A stretch of 64,000 nt of DNA from Nostoc sp. 106C (GTDB lineage Bacteria; Cyanobacteriota; Cyanobacteriia; Cyanobacteriales; Nostocaceae), in contig NZ_MTAW01000013.1 in the NCBI RefSeq assembly GCF_002154725.1, forward strand, positions 25,155-89,154, read 5' to 3'. Below are positions 36,839 through 45,530 of the stretch, piece after piece; position 1 is the stretch's first letter, and the number at the start of each line of letters is the position of its first letter. Both the position numbers and the translations under genes were made by a program. A model generated the notes under the pieces. The model was given only the letters and a program-made list of their open reading frames with translations. It had not been told where the DNA came from and did not search any database.

Positions 36839-37162
36839 CTACATACCCTTTACCCGCACTTGGGTGGCTGCAATGGTTAATCCCGTACCTGTAGGTGTGC
36901 AGATAGCTTGAGAATCTTGTAAAAGGACGGGCATTCCGTTAGCTTTGATCCGTGTCGCCGCCACCACCCAGGAAGCAGTCACGCAAGGCTGGGGTGTCCC
37001 AGATGGCAGCGTGTTGGGACAACCTGCGATCACATACGTACTTGTCTGAGTCACAATGGGTTGTCCGCTGACTTTTACCCGTGGATTGACAACAATGGGT
37101 TGTGCCGAGCCACTATGTAGACATAAAACCGTCGCACCTTGGTGTAATAAAAAACCAGGCAT
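36839..37162 (-). CDS. cis10: PAAR-like spike-tip protein
   Basis: About 107 residues with several Cys and Gly-turns (TVLCLHSGSAQPIVVNPRVKVSG, AGCPNTLPSGTPQPC, ICTPTGTGLTIAATQVRVKGM), typical of the PAAR-like caps of CIS spikes. The ATG at 37162 overlaps the spike gene stop (TGATG) and is preceded by GGAGG at 7 nt; GTG at 37165 is the alternative. It should sharpen the central spike and may carry cargo. Confidence 0.82.
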   Translation of the reverse strand: MPGFLLHQGATVLCLHSGSAQPIVVNPRVKVSGQPIVTQTSTYVIAGCPNTLPSGTPQPCVTASWVVAATRIKANGMPVLLQDSQAICTPTGTGLTIAATQVRVKGM

Positions 37163-37800
37163 CACATCACCTCCAAAGCACCATCGTTGATCGAAACGCT
37201 AAAAGGGGAGAGTTTGACGCTGGCACCACCATTACTCAGTTCAATATTGCTTGAGGATAGCTTAACTGTTGCTGGTGGGGTGTCTAATTCTACGCCTGAT
37301 GCCGAAATTTTCACGGTTGCGGGACTGTTGCTCATCTCAATTCCGGAGGCAGCCAGCTTAATCAGGGCTGGATTGCAATTAATTTCAATTCCTTGGGCAT
37401 TACATACTAATTTGAGCGGTACTTGTACCACGGGAGGCTCAACCGCCAAAGTGAATCCACCACCTGGCCCATCGTCGAGGGTCAGGGTAATGCTCTCTGT
37501 TTTCCAAACTTTTTTGGTAGCCAAGGCAGGCTGGACAGGAACTTCATTCACTCCCCAAAAACAACCACTCCAAATCGGGTAATCTGGATGGCCTGCTTCA
37601 AACTCTACCCAAACATTTGCACTAATTGGAGGAATAGCAAAGAAGCCAACTTTATTCCCTGCATAGGGTACACAAGGCATTGCCCAACTTAGGCGACCAT
37701 CGCCCAGAATCGAAGGAACGCTGACTTGGATTCTTCCCATCTGTTTGGGATCTACGTTATTTTCTACCTTTCCCCGATATTTACCGAAAAATCGTCTCAT
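37162..37800 (-). CDS. cis8: Spike protein with gp5/baseplate V OB-fold
   Basis: A 212-residue protein. The N-terminal about 85 residues are the OB-fold of gp5/gpV-type spikes (FGKYRGKVENNVDPKQMGRIQV and GCFWGVNEVP). The rest is short repeating strands (IKLAASGIEMSN, VKISASGVELDT, VKLSSSNIELSN), a small triple beta-helix needle. The start overlaps the hub stop (ATGA). In Afp/Pvc the hub and spike are one VgrG-like protein; here they are two genes. Confidence 0.86.
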   Translation of the reverse strand: MRRFFGKYRGKVENNVDPKQMGRIQVSVPSILGDGRLSWAMPCVPYAGNKVGFFAIPPISANVWVEFEAGHPDYPIWSGCFWGVNEVPVQPALATKKVWKTESITLTLDDGPGGGFTLAVEPPVVQVPLKLVCNAQGIEINCNPALIKLAASGIEMSNSPATVKISASGVELDTPPATVKLSSSNIELSNGGASVKLSPFSVSINDGALEVM

Positions 37801-38936
37801 GGCACGACCACTGGTGTTGTTGTTCCCACCCCTTCACGAGTGAGAGTGAACGTTTGTTTGTATTCACCTAATCGCAATTGATGGGTGACATTCTTGACGT
37901 AATACAAACCGTCGTAGGTGCTACCTACACCACGCAAGCCGACTAACCCCCGTGCTTTCAATACACCGTTGTAGCGCACTGCATCTAGTTCTCCAGTTGC
38001 TTCCACCACCTGATCCATCGAAGCATCAGTAACCGCTTGGGCGCGAGCCAGCATTTGGGCATAGGTTAAGCCTGCGGTATTTTTGGGCAGGACTGTGCGC
38101 GCTTTGGCAGTTCTCAACATGGCGGATTGGGTCGCCAGGGGCAGCCGCAGGCTAGAGAAAGTTTTAACTGGGAGGCTGCGCTCCGTCAGGCTATCTTGTC
38201 CCAGTCCCGACACAAAGGTGGGGGTCAATGCTTTGTGCTGGATGTTGATGGAGTTGACGTTAGTAGAAGTTCCCAGGTTGACAGAGAGAGCGCGTTGGGG
38301 AATGCCTGCACGGGTGGGTGGTCCCCAATAGGCGGTATTGGTGCCGGGAACAGGGCCGGGAGAGATGTAAAATACATAGGCGTACCGCTCTGCCAGTTCT
38401 TCCAGGTATTCTAAATCGGTGCCTACCTGCACGGGAACCCGCTCTACAGGATTGGGAACATCGACGGAGGCAGGGGGGATTACTGTGGGAATCAATCCGT
38501 ATTGGGCATAGGTGGCAATGATTTTCGGCACGATCGCAATATCTGGCTGGGCAGGATGAGCGACTATCTTCTCTTCCATGTCCATCATGAGGCTGACATC
38601 TTCGCCTGTCACAGTTAGCAGGCCGGAGTTGTTGCTGGTGGGGGACAACTGCTGGTGGGTGATGATGCCATCCATCAATACATGGGGGATAGCGTTGACA
38701 GTGACGACAACGATGACACGGTTGAAAGGACGCAGTAAGGGCAGTTTGAGAATGGGATAGTCGATGGCGGCAAACAGACCACTGCGATCGCATTTGAAGG
38801 ACAACTGAAACCCCGATCGCCCTTCATCGGTTTGGGTAATTTCGATGTTATCTAAGGCTTGAATCAGGTTGGGGGGAGCCGGCAGCGGCACGGTGGGGCC
38901 AATGAACAGTGAGAGGCGAATACCCTGGAAAAGCAT
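37797..38936 (-). CDS. Baseplate hub protein, gp27/gpD-like
   Basis: A 379-residue protein with gpD/gp27-type hub features: an IRLSLFIGPTVPLPAPPNLIQAL start, a DGIITHQQLSP...LTVTGEDVSLMMDMEE segment near 110-145, LEYLEELAERYAYVFYI near 195-212, and a C-terminal YYVKNVTHQLRLGEYKQTFT strand. It would form the trimeric hub between tube and spike. It lies 12 bases after the LysM gene. Confidence 0.8.
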   Translation of the reverse strand: MLFQGIRLSLFIGPTVPLPAPPNLIQALDNIEITQTDEGRSGFQLSFKCDRSGLFAAIDYPILKLPLLRPFNRVIVVVTVNAIPHVLMDGIITHQQLSPTSNNSGLLTVTGEDVSLMMDMEEKIVAHPAQPDIAIVPKIIATYAQYGLIPTVIPPASVDVPNPVERVPVQVGTDLEYLEELAERYAYVFYISPGPVPGTNTAYWGPPTRAGIPQRALSVNLGTSTNVNSINIQHKALTPTFVSGLGQDSLTERSLPVKTFSSLRLPLATQSAMLRTAKARTVLPKNTAGLTYAQMLARAQAVTDASMDQVVEATGELDAVRYNGVLKARGLVGLRGVGSTYDGLYYVKNVTHQLRLGEYKQTFTLTREGVGTTTPVVVP

Positions 38937-38948
38937 AGTAATATTTCC

Positions 38949-39239
38949 CTAAATTTGGATTTGAGAAATGTGCAGGGTTCGCCCAATTTCCGCAGTCAGG
39001 TCAAAGGGATTCATGGCGTTGTTCGCATCGCAGATTTGCCAGTATTGTTCGGGGTCGCCTAACAAATCTGCGGCGAGGGTATCGAGGCGATCGCCTTCTT
39101 TGACTCGCATCTCCAGCACCCTGGATAAAGTTTCTGCCTGGGGGAGAAAGCGTCGCCGTTTATAGGAGAGATGTCGCCCTTCAGAAGTGATTAGAGTGGC
39201 GGTTTCTAATTCGTAGTAGCGACTGGTGTGATCGAACAT
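38949..39239 (-). CDS. LysM-domain baseplate protein
   Basis: A 96-residue protein whose second half is a LysM domain (VKEGDRLDTLAADLLGDPEQYWQICDANNAMNPFDL). In Afp7/Pvc7 such a domain is fused behind a tube-like domain; here the tube-like part is the separate gene at 39596. It probably glues hub, tube and wedge rather than binding peptidoglycan. Confidence 0.85.
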   Translation of the reverse strand: MFDHTSRYYELETATLITSEGRHLSYKRRRFLPQAETLSRVLEMRVKEGDRLDTLAADLLGDPEQYWQICDANNAMNPFDLTAEIGRTLHISQIQI

Positions 39240-39595
39240 GATTGACCCCTTTGTGGGAAGTTTTTTAGATATGTTTAAATCCGGTTGAATTCTGATTCAA
39301 GATTATTCTTTTGATAAGGGTTCAGCATTAAAAAATTGCATTCTGAAGTCACTAAAATTGAGTTACTTGAATGCTTTTTATCCACTTATTCTACCGCTTA
39401 TAAATTAATATTTTTCAGTTAGCACTAAAACCCTTAAAATGCGTAGGTTGGGTTGAGGAACGGAACCCAACATTTCCAGGTTCTTGTTGGGTTTCACTGC
39501 GTTCAACCCAACCTAAAATTTATCCTTAACTGAACCGTATTGCCTTGAAAATACCTGGTATTCATTAAACATAAAAACCAGATTTAAATCCACAA
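39240..39595. repeat. Intergenic region with nested 72-nt palindrome
   Basis: The only wide gap inside the CIS operon. At 39444-39515 an outer pair (TAGGTTGGGTTGA and TCAACCCAACCTA) encloses an inner pair (GAACCCAACA and TGTTGGGTTTC). This is a common type of dispersed cyanobacterial palindrome. It may weaken readthrough to the seven baseplate and spike genes downstream; a second promoter could lie here. Confidence 0.8.
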
Positions 39596-40255
39596 TTAGC
39601 TTAATAACTTAATATTTGTACCAAATAAATTATTTAAGCTGGTGCCTGTTCCCAATGTTGCCATTGTTTCTTTAACAACCTGATGAGCCAGATATAAATG
39701 ATAACCGGGATGGGTGATTGGCAAATCGGAATAGCTCAAAACTCGCATTCCTAAAGAGACTTTTGCCCGAATTGGATTCAGGTTTGTGTCATGGGCTTCT
39801 TCGGTGATGCTGAAACTGGTAATGTTTACGGGTAAAATGCGGCGTTGTCCCCAAATAAACAGCGTTAATTTGGGTGGTGGTGGCATAATTTCAATGGTTC
39901 CCACAGCCAACATAATCGTATTGGCAATCACCATTGAACTAGCAGGATAAACCAGCATTTCCAGCGCGGAAAGTTGGGGATAAATGCCCATATTGACAGC
40001 AATATCTTTGCCTTTTTCTAACTGGTCGGTGGCATCCATTTCAATCTCAAGACTGATACTTTCTACTGCTGCACCACTCAGTCGTAAACCTACGGTAGAA
40101 CCCGCCTGATCATTGCCCTGCATTTGCGGTTCTAGCGATCGAGTCAGGGTTTCAGGATTATATTGAAACGGAATCACTTTCGGAATCGGATTAGCGATAT
40201 CAAAACCGACGATCGTGCCTTTGAACAAGCGGGGGGAACTCGAAAAACTGGTCAT
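39596..40255 (-). CDS. cis7: CIS tube-type protein (tube initiator, Afp7 N-domain-like)
   Basis: About 219 residues. The motif IPFQYNPETLTRSLEPQ near residues 25-42 and the later LTLFIWGQRRILPVNITSFSITEE strand match the contractile-injection-system tube protein family. It probably forms the ring joining the inner tube to the hub. ATG 40255 has AAGG 10 nt upstream; ATG 40264 is an alternative. The LysM half normally fused to it is the next gene. Confidence 0.82.
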   Translation of the reverse strand: MTSFSSSPRLFKGTIVGFDIANPIPKVIPFQYNPETLTRSLEPQMQGNDQAGSTVGLRLSGAAVESISLEIEMDATDQLEKGKDIAVNMGIYPQLSALEMLVYPASSMVIANTIMLAVGTIEIMPPPPKLTLFIWGQRRILPVNITSFSITEEAHDTNLNPIRAKVSLGMRVLSYSDLPITHPGYHLYLAHQVVKETMATLGTGTSLNNLFGTNIKLLS

Positions 40256-40385
40256 GAGATGCATACCTTATGTTAATTTTCTTGCTAAAGCTTTCGGCTA
40301 ATCGCTAGCGACTGTAGTTTCATTTAAAGATAATAACTATGAGGAATTTATAAGGAATAATGATTGGCAGCGATCAAGCCAGCAG

Positions 40386-42371
40386 CTACTTGAAATCTGC
40401 ATCGCTAAGTAGATAGCCTAACTCTAAATCACCCGTTCTCTTCTGCCACTTCTTCAAAGCTATTTGTCGGTCCTTAGGAACCAGTAGTTCCATCAATCCT
40501 GGAACAATGCCCCCCTCATGTCGATTCCTTTCCCACACATTTTCCTTGCCTTCAAGAGCAGGTCCTTCTTTCCGCAATCCTTGAGCTGCAAGATTACTTC
40601 TCAGAGTAGCTAAGAGAGTTTTTTGGCCAAAATTATCCTTGTTTGTCCCTAGCTTCCCTGCAAGCTCTGCAGCGATATCTGAATGTGCGATTTCTGCCTG
40701 CTCTGCCGCTTTGCGGATAGACTCCGGTGCCAACTTCATCGCCAAAACGTCTGAGAGATCTGGTGTTTCAACGTTAGTGATAATTTTGCGAAGCCATGTT
40801 TGATCCATTTGAGTTGCGGCTGCATACTTTTGCAATGCTTGTGGATCATAATTCTCCTGCCTTGTTCCAGTTCCGGTTGTCTTTTCTGCTTCCTTATCAA
40901 GAAGAAGCTTTCGCTGTTTGGTTTTAGCTCGCAGCTCCAGAAGTAAATTAGACTTTTTACTGTGCGCTTCTCTAATTTTTTGCTCAGGCTCACCCAATAT
41001 TTGTTTCCCTTGTTTATATTTTTCCTGATCAGTAGCAGATGCGTTTTGAGCTTTCCAGTCCTCATATTTTTCCCTCGCCTGCTTCATCTCCGGTTCATAG
41101 GCTTCTAATTCAAGTGCCGACAAGTTTACGACATCTGAGTAATCGCCTTTACCCGCTAATTCAACCCCAACACTTTCGAGAGCGACTCCCTTTTTCTGTA
41201 AACTTTTAACAACTTGATGGGTCTGTACGATTGAGGGCTGATAATGTCCACTTTGATCGGTAATAACTTCTACTTTACCGTCTCGTATTTGTATTTCACC
41301 TGCACCTGCAACATCTTCACCACTTAATAAAGTAGAATGATGTACCTTCTGCTCACGTTTCATCCTTTCAGCACCTTCATCAACAGCATAAAATTCTCCG
41401 CTTGCGTCCATCACAAAAATGTATCGACCGTGTTTAGAATCCGGTGTGGAGACAACCCTTCTGGCGGCTAGAGTATCAAGTTTTTTGTTAGCAGTTCGGG
41501 TTGCAGTTTGACCATAAATCTGCTTCAGTTCACCAATAGAAGCCCAGGCAGGTTTAACAACCCCCTTATCGATTCCAAGTTGATAGGAATTTGGTGCAAT
41601 TTGAGTTTTTGGCGCATCAGGATCAACCTTATAGTACGTTCCATCAAACCCTGCTCGTTCATGTTCACCTCGATCTCTAGGGTCCATCATTGTTGTTAAA
41701 TAATCACCTGTTCGAGTTCGACGAGGGGTTTCTTTCACTTCTTTCGCTTTTTCCTCGAAGAAATCAACCAGCTTTCCAGTACCCTTATAGCCACGCCCCA
41801 TCTGTACCCCTAAACCCGCACCCGTCACTTGTACAGCTTGACCTTGAGCAGCTTTATCCCCTGTTTGATCCGCTTCAGCCTCTAAATTTGAATCGAGATT
41901 GATCAGAAAGTCTTCGTTCTGCTGCACGCTTTTCTCTGTTGCACGCTGTTGCATGACATGGGTTAGTTCATGGGCTAATAATGCTTGCCCTGATTGGCTG
42001 CTTGGATCAAATTTTCCTGGGGCAAAGTGAATATGAGATCTGTAGGTGTAAGCTTCAGCACCCAACGCTGCCGCTTCAGCTCCTTCATGAACCCGAACTT
42101 CTGAGAAGCTGGTGCCAAAGGCTGACTCCATTTTCTGCTGAATGCCATCGGGCATTGGTTTGCCACCCTGGTTAGACGAAGTTTTTAACGACTCGAAGGG
42201 TTGAACGTTAATTCGTGTATTCGCAAAACTGTAGCTATCCGTGTGGAATGCCACTCCCTGTTCAGGTTCTGATTGAAAATGCGGCTTCGGAATGAGCGGT
42301 AGATTGAGTTCAGCGATCGCGGAACGCTGCGATTTGATCGCCTTCTGGCTAGGATTTACCTGTGTCTTCAT
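40386..42371 (-). CDS. DUF4157 (eCIS core) domain protein, probable CIS cargo/effector
   Basis: About 661 residues. The ATG at 42371 overlaps the stop of the preceding small gene (TGATG). The N-terminal DUF4157 domain has GIQQKMESAFGTSFSEVRVH and the metalloprotease-like LLAHELTHVMQQ (HELTH near residues 134-138). DUF4157 marks proteins loaded by extracellular CIS. The middle carries HHSTLLSGEDVAGAGE and SGHYQPS blocks, which look like a conserved catalytic or binding motif whose family I cannot name. The C-terminal third is charged helical. It is probably a toxin or cargo; the target is unknown. Confidence 0.8.
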   Translation of the reverse strand: MKTQVNPSQKAIKSQRSAIAELNLPLIPKPHFQSEPEQGVAFHTDSYSFANTRINVQPFESLKTSSNQGGKPMPDGIQQKMESAFGTSFSEVRVHEGAEAAALGAEAYTYRSHIHFAPGKFDPSSQSGQALLAHELTHVMQQRATEKSVQQNEDFLINLDSNLEAEADQTGDKAAQGQAVQVTGAGLGVQMGRGYKGTGKLVDFFEEKAKEVKETPRRTRTGDYLTTMMDPRDRGEHERAGFDGTYYKVDPDAPKTQIAPNSYQLGIDKGVVKPAWASIGELKQIYGQTATRTANKKLDTLAARRVVSTPDSKHGRYIFVMDASGEFYAVDEGAERMKREQKVHHSTLLSGEDVAGAGEIQIRDGKVEVITDQSGHYQPSIVQTHQVVKSLQKKGVALESVGVELAGKGDYSDVVNLSALELEAYEPEMKQAREKYEDWKAQNASATDQEKYKQGKQILGEPEQKIREAHSKKSNLLLELRAKTKQRKLLLDKEAEKTTGTGTRQENYDPQALQKYAAATQMDQTWLRKIITNVETPDLSDVLAMKLAPESIRKAAEQAEIAHSDIAAELAGKLGTNKDNFGQKTLLATLRSNLAAQGLRKEGPALEGKENVWERNRHEGGIVPGLMELLVPKDRQIALKKWQKRTGDLELGYLLSDADFK

Positions 42372-42619
42372 CACCCCATCCCCCCATAAATTGCCTGCGC
42401 CACCTGACAACCGATCGCCTCTACACCCATCCCCGCCCTGACATTAAACGAGCCACCCTGCAACTGCTGAATTTCACGACTCTGCGAAAGTGAAGCAGGA
42501 ACACCTTGCTCCGTTAACAAACGAGTCAATTCCTGTTCCATCGCCCGTTGAATTCGCCCCCGATCCTTCTGGGCAAACCCATGTAACACTAACTCTTCAA
42601 TCTGCAACTCAATATTCAC
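42371..42619 (-). CDS. Small conserved CIS-associated protein (82 residues)
   Basis: Starts at GTG 42619, which overlaps the TGA of the AAA+ gene, and encodes 82 residues beginning VNIELQIEELVLHGFAQKDRGRIQ. A longer upstream start would only read the AAA+ gene out of frame. The IEELVLHGF start recurs, as far as I recall, in other CIS clusters, always as a small separate gene with unknown role. It sits between the ATPase and the DUF4157 cargo, overlapping both, which suggests a role in cargo loading or chaperoning. Confidence 0.75.
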   Translation of the reverse strand: MNIELQIEELVLHGFAQKDRGRIQRAMEQELTRLLTEQGVPASLSQSREIQQLQGGSFNVRAGMGVEAIGCQVAQAIYGGMG

Positions 42620-44604
42620 TTCACCCACCCCCGAATTTCTCCATCCGTCAAAGATTTCTCCAACTTGGCATATTCCCGCTTTGCCGCTTGCAACACATGA
42701 CTCATCTGCACCGCCTCCTTCGCCTCCGCCGCTAAAAACGCCGCATTCATCGCAATATTGCGAATATTCCCCCCCGCCACATTCAATTGCGCCAACTTCT
42801 CCACCTCCAATCCCTGCGTCGGCGTTGCTGCTGGGAAAATATGTCGCCAAATCTCCACCCGTTCCGGCAAATCCGGGAAGGGAAACTGCACAATAAACCG
42901 AATCCGCCGCAGAAACGCCTGATCTAGCGCATCTTTCAAATTAGTCGTCAAAATTGCCAAACCCCGATAGGCTTCCATCCGCTGCAACAAATAGCTCACC
43001 TCAATATTGGCGTGGCGATCGTGGCTGTCCTTCACCTCACTGCGCTTGCCAAACAGCGCATCCGCCTCATCAAACAGCAAAATCACTCCGCTTGATTCCG
43101 CCGCATCAAACACCCGCCGCAAATTCTTCTCTGTATCGCCAATGTACTTGCTCACCACCGACGACAAATCAATCCGGTACAAATCCAGCCGCAACTCCCG
43201 CGCCAGCACCTCGGCCGCCATTGTCTTGCCTGTGCCACTGCTGCCAGCAAACAGCGCACTAATCCCCAAACCCCGATTCCCCTTCGTCCTGAAGCACCAG
43301 GTATCATAAACCTGCGATCGCTGCCGCACATGCACCGCAATATCCCGCAATACCTGCCTTTGGGCTTCTGGTAATACCAGTTCCTCCCAGGTAGCCGCAG
43401 GCTCGATGCGCTGCGCCAGTTCTTCCAATCGGGGGCGGGATTGCAGGCGGCAAATATCCCAGAGTTGGCTGGAAAGGGGAGAGGGGGAGGATGTGGGAGA
43501 ACTGGCGGCGATACAAGCGGCAGCGATCGCACTACTGCTCAAATCAAATTGAGCCACTAAAGCCTCGACCTGTCCATTCACTTCTGTCTGACGCTCTCCC
43601 AGAGCCGCTTTCCAGATAGCTTGTTGCTCAGTCGGAGTGGGTTTGCTCACCTCGATTGTCAGGGTGGGACGCTGGGGCAACCGACGGCGATCGCGACTGC
43701 TCACCAGCACAATACCACCAATTTCTTCCAACAGTTGATGCAGGGCGCTTTCCTGGGCAACGTCATCGTGATACCCACCATCACAATCCACCAGCAAAGC
43801 GCGATCGCCCAGGATGACTTCTCTCTGCCACAAGCGCAAGAATGTTTCTAACTCCCGTCGCTCCTGGGGAATGGCTTGAGCAGAGAGCCGATACAAATTC
43901 AAGTCTACCTGTTCACAAGCCGTAGCTGCGATCGCCCATTTTGTGGTTACTTCTTCCCCGCACAACTGCACAATCGGCAACAATCCCCGCTCCGAACCTT
44001 CAATCCAGGTGGTTGATAACCGATCGGCGATCGCCTCATAGGAAGGCAGCAATGCTCCGCGATTTACCACAGGTTTCATCAATCCACTCAACTCTCGATC
44101 CAGGTGAGGCATTCCCATTAAATACAGCAATGCCCAACGGCTAAGTCGTAATGGACTCAAGGTGAAAACTCGGTTCTCCTCTACCTCAATTAATCGCCAG
44201 TGCAGCAGGGAAGAAGACGGGGCGATCGCACTCAAATGAGCGTCTGGAAACACCGTCAACGCCAGACTAAAGGTCGGATAAGCCTGCTGTTCTCGTCCCT
44301 GAATTGTGGCACACAAACGCGGGAAAGCCGCATCCAGTTCCATCCCGGCACACAACAGCAAAACATCTCGCTCAAAGTCAGACAAATCAAATGTGCCGCA
44401 AACAACTTCTAAAGCTGGGGGTTTAGTCATTGCAGCCGCGATCGCCGCCAATCGCTGCTGAGAATCTTCAGCAGTATTCTGAGATACTTCAGATCCTTCC
44501 TGAGTTTGAACAAACTGTTCCAATGTCTCCTGCACAACTGCCAATGCAGCTACAAGATACTGATGGTTGGCAGATTGCCAGCGAGCGTCTGCAACAAGGT
44601 TCAT
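42616..44604 (-). CDS. cis15: CIS AAA+ ATPase (Afp15/Pvc15-like)
   Basis: A 662-residue protein. The N-terminal 420 residues include a degenerate nucleotide-binding-like region (LSDFERDVLLLCAGMELD and the LLVDCDGG segment). The C-terminal AAA module has Walker A GSSGTGKT near 460, Walker B VILLFDEADALFG near 517, and TTNLKDALDQAFLRRI. All CIS clusters have such an ATPase, needed for assembly or cargo handling. The start overlaps the cap gene stop (ATGA). Confidence 0.92.
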   Translation of the reverse strand: MNLVADARWQSANHQYLVAALAVVQETLEQFVQTQEGSEVSQNTAEDSQQRLAAIAAAMTKPPALEVVCGTFDLSDFERDVLLLCAGMELDAAFPRLCATIQGREQQAYPTFSLALTVFPDAHLSAIAPSSSLLHWRLIEVEENRVFTLSPLRLSRWALLYLMGMPHLDRELSGLMKPVVNRGALLPSYEAIADRLSTTWIEGSERGLLPIVQLCGEEVTTKWAIAATACEQVDLNLYRLSAQAIPQERRELETFLRLWQREVILGDRALLVDCDGGYHDDVAQESALHQLLEEIGGIVLVSSRDRRRLPQRPTLTIEVSKPTPTEQQAIWKAALGERQTEVNGQVEALVAQFDLSSSAIAAACIAASSPTSSPSPLSSQLWDICRLQSRPRLEELAQRIEPAATWEELVLPEAQRQVLRDIAVHVRQRSQVYDTWCFRTKGNRGLGISALFAGSSGTGKTMAAEVLARELRLDLYRIDLSSVVSKYIGDTEKNLRRVFDAAESSGVILLFDEADALFGKRSEVKDSHDRHANIEVSYLLQRMEAYRGLAILTTNLKDALDQAFLRRIRFIVQFPFPDLPERVEIWRHIFPAATPTQGLEVEKLAQLNVAGGNIRNIAMNAAFLAAEAKEAVQMSHVLQAAKREYAKLEKSLTDGEIRGWVK

Positions 44605-45530
44605 GAGTTTACACCTCCAGCAGCGCGGACAATAAACCTTGCCAGATTGGAACGAATGCCATTCTGGTAAACAATCTGCAACGTTTTCACCCCTTCCTCT
44701 GTACCGGAAGGTAACGTCAGGATGATTTCAGTGTTGTGAATGTTTTCTACGTTAATTTGTTGCTCCTGCAACTGAATAAAGCTGATTTTTTCTTGGGCGA
44801 AGTTTTGCCCATGAATTAGCAACCGACTACCTGGGGTAATGGGTTCTCTGACTCCCGCTTGTGAGCGAATTTGTGTAATAGTTGGTGGTGAAGCGGGGAC
44901 AGGGGGAGGCGTGGCACTCACTGTAATGCTGCGATCGCTCACAGGCGAACTTGCGACAGGCTCATCATCGGGTTCAATGAGAACAACAGTCCCTTGATAA
45001 GCTGTTGATAACACATACGGTGTCTGGAAAAAGATTGACCAGATTTTAGATAACTCTTCCAGCGACAGAGAAACAGGTGAGAACTTGACAAATTCAGGTT
45101 GATCTGCTAAATCCGAGCCTTGTAGAAGAGCTTCGTTGGCTGCTACTGTATCCTGAATCAGCTTCCGTGGCAAAAATGGTTTAGTATGCAGCGTTTTCAT
45201 CACTAATCCCATCAATCTTTCTGGCAATAGTTTGGTTTTATCCCCGTAAAAGCTGAGTAGATAGTGAAGATCAAGTGCCAATTGTGGACGTTGGCTCAAA
45301 GAACCATCGGCGCGACGCGTCGGCAAATCGGCGTTGCGCCAGCCCGAATTGGGAGTAACCTGATAAAGGAAAATGTTAACTCTGCCATCATTACTGGTAG
45401 CCGCATCTCTGGGGTCTGGTTGCCCAACCGTAATGGTTGTTGAAGTCCCTGGAACTTTTCCCGTCACGGCATTTTCGAGGACACGTTTCAGGGTTGCGGT
45501 CACAGTAGCGATCGCCAGATGATTACTCAT
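44601..45530 (-). CDS. cis16: DUF4255 (Pvc16_N) tail cap protein with IPT/TIG domain
   Basis: A 309-residue protein. Residues 1-185 form the DUF4255/Pvc16 N-terminal domain (MSNHLAIATVTATLKRVL, VNIFLYQVTPNSGWRN, LALDLHYLLSFYGDK), which caps the top of sheath and tube. A Pro-rich linker follows, and residues about 215-300 form an IPT/TIG immunoglobulin-like fold (PPTITQIRSQAGVREPITPGSRLLIHGQNF). The added Ig-like domain would project from the non-contractile end. Its start overlaps the previous stop (ATGA). Confidence 0.85.
   Translation of the reverse strand: MSNHLAIATVTATLKRVLENAVTGKVPGTSTTITVGQPDPRDAATSNDGRVNIFLYQVTPNSGWRNADLPTRRADGSLSQRPQLALDLHYLLSFYGDKTKLLPERLMGLVMKTLHTKPFLPRKLIQDTVAANEALLQGSDLADQPEFVKFSPVSLSLEELSKIWSIFFQTPYVLSTAYQGTVVLIEPDDEPVASSPVSDRSITVSATPPPVPASPPTITQIRSQAGVREPITPGSRLLIHGQNFAQEKISFIQLQEQQINVENIHNTEIILTLPSGTEEGVKTLQIVYQNGIRSNLARFIVRAAGGVNS

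Noticed and set aside
42620..42850. N-terminal extension of the 82-residue CIS gene
   Set aside because: Gly/Cys-rich sequence from reading the AAA+ gene out of frame; GTG 42619 overlaps the ATPase stop as expected for this operon.
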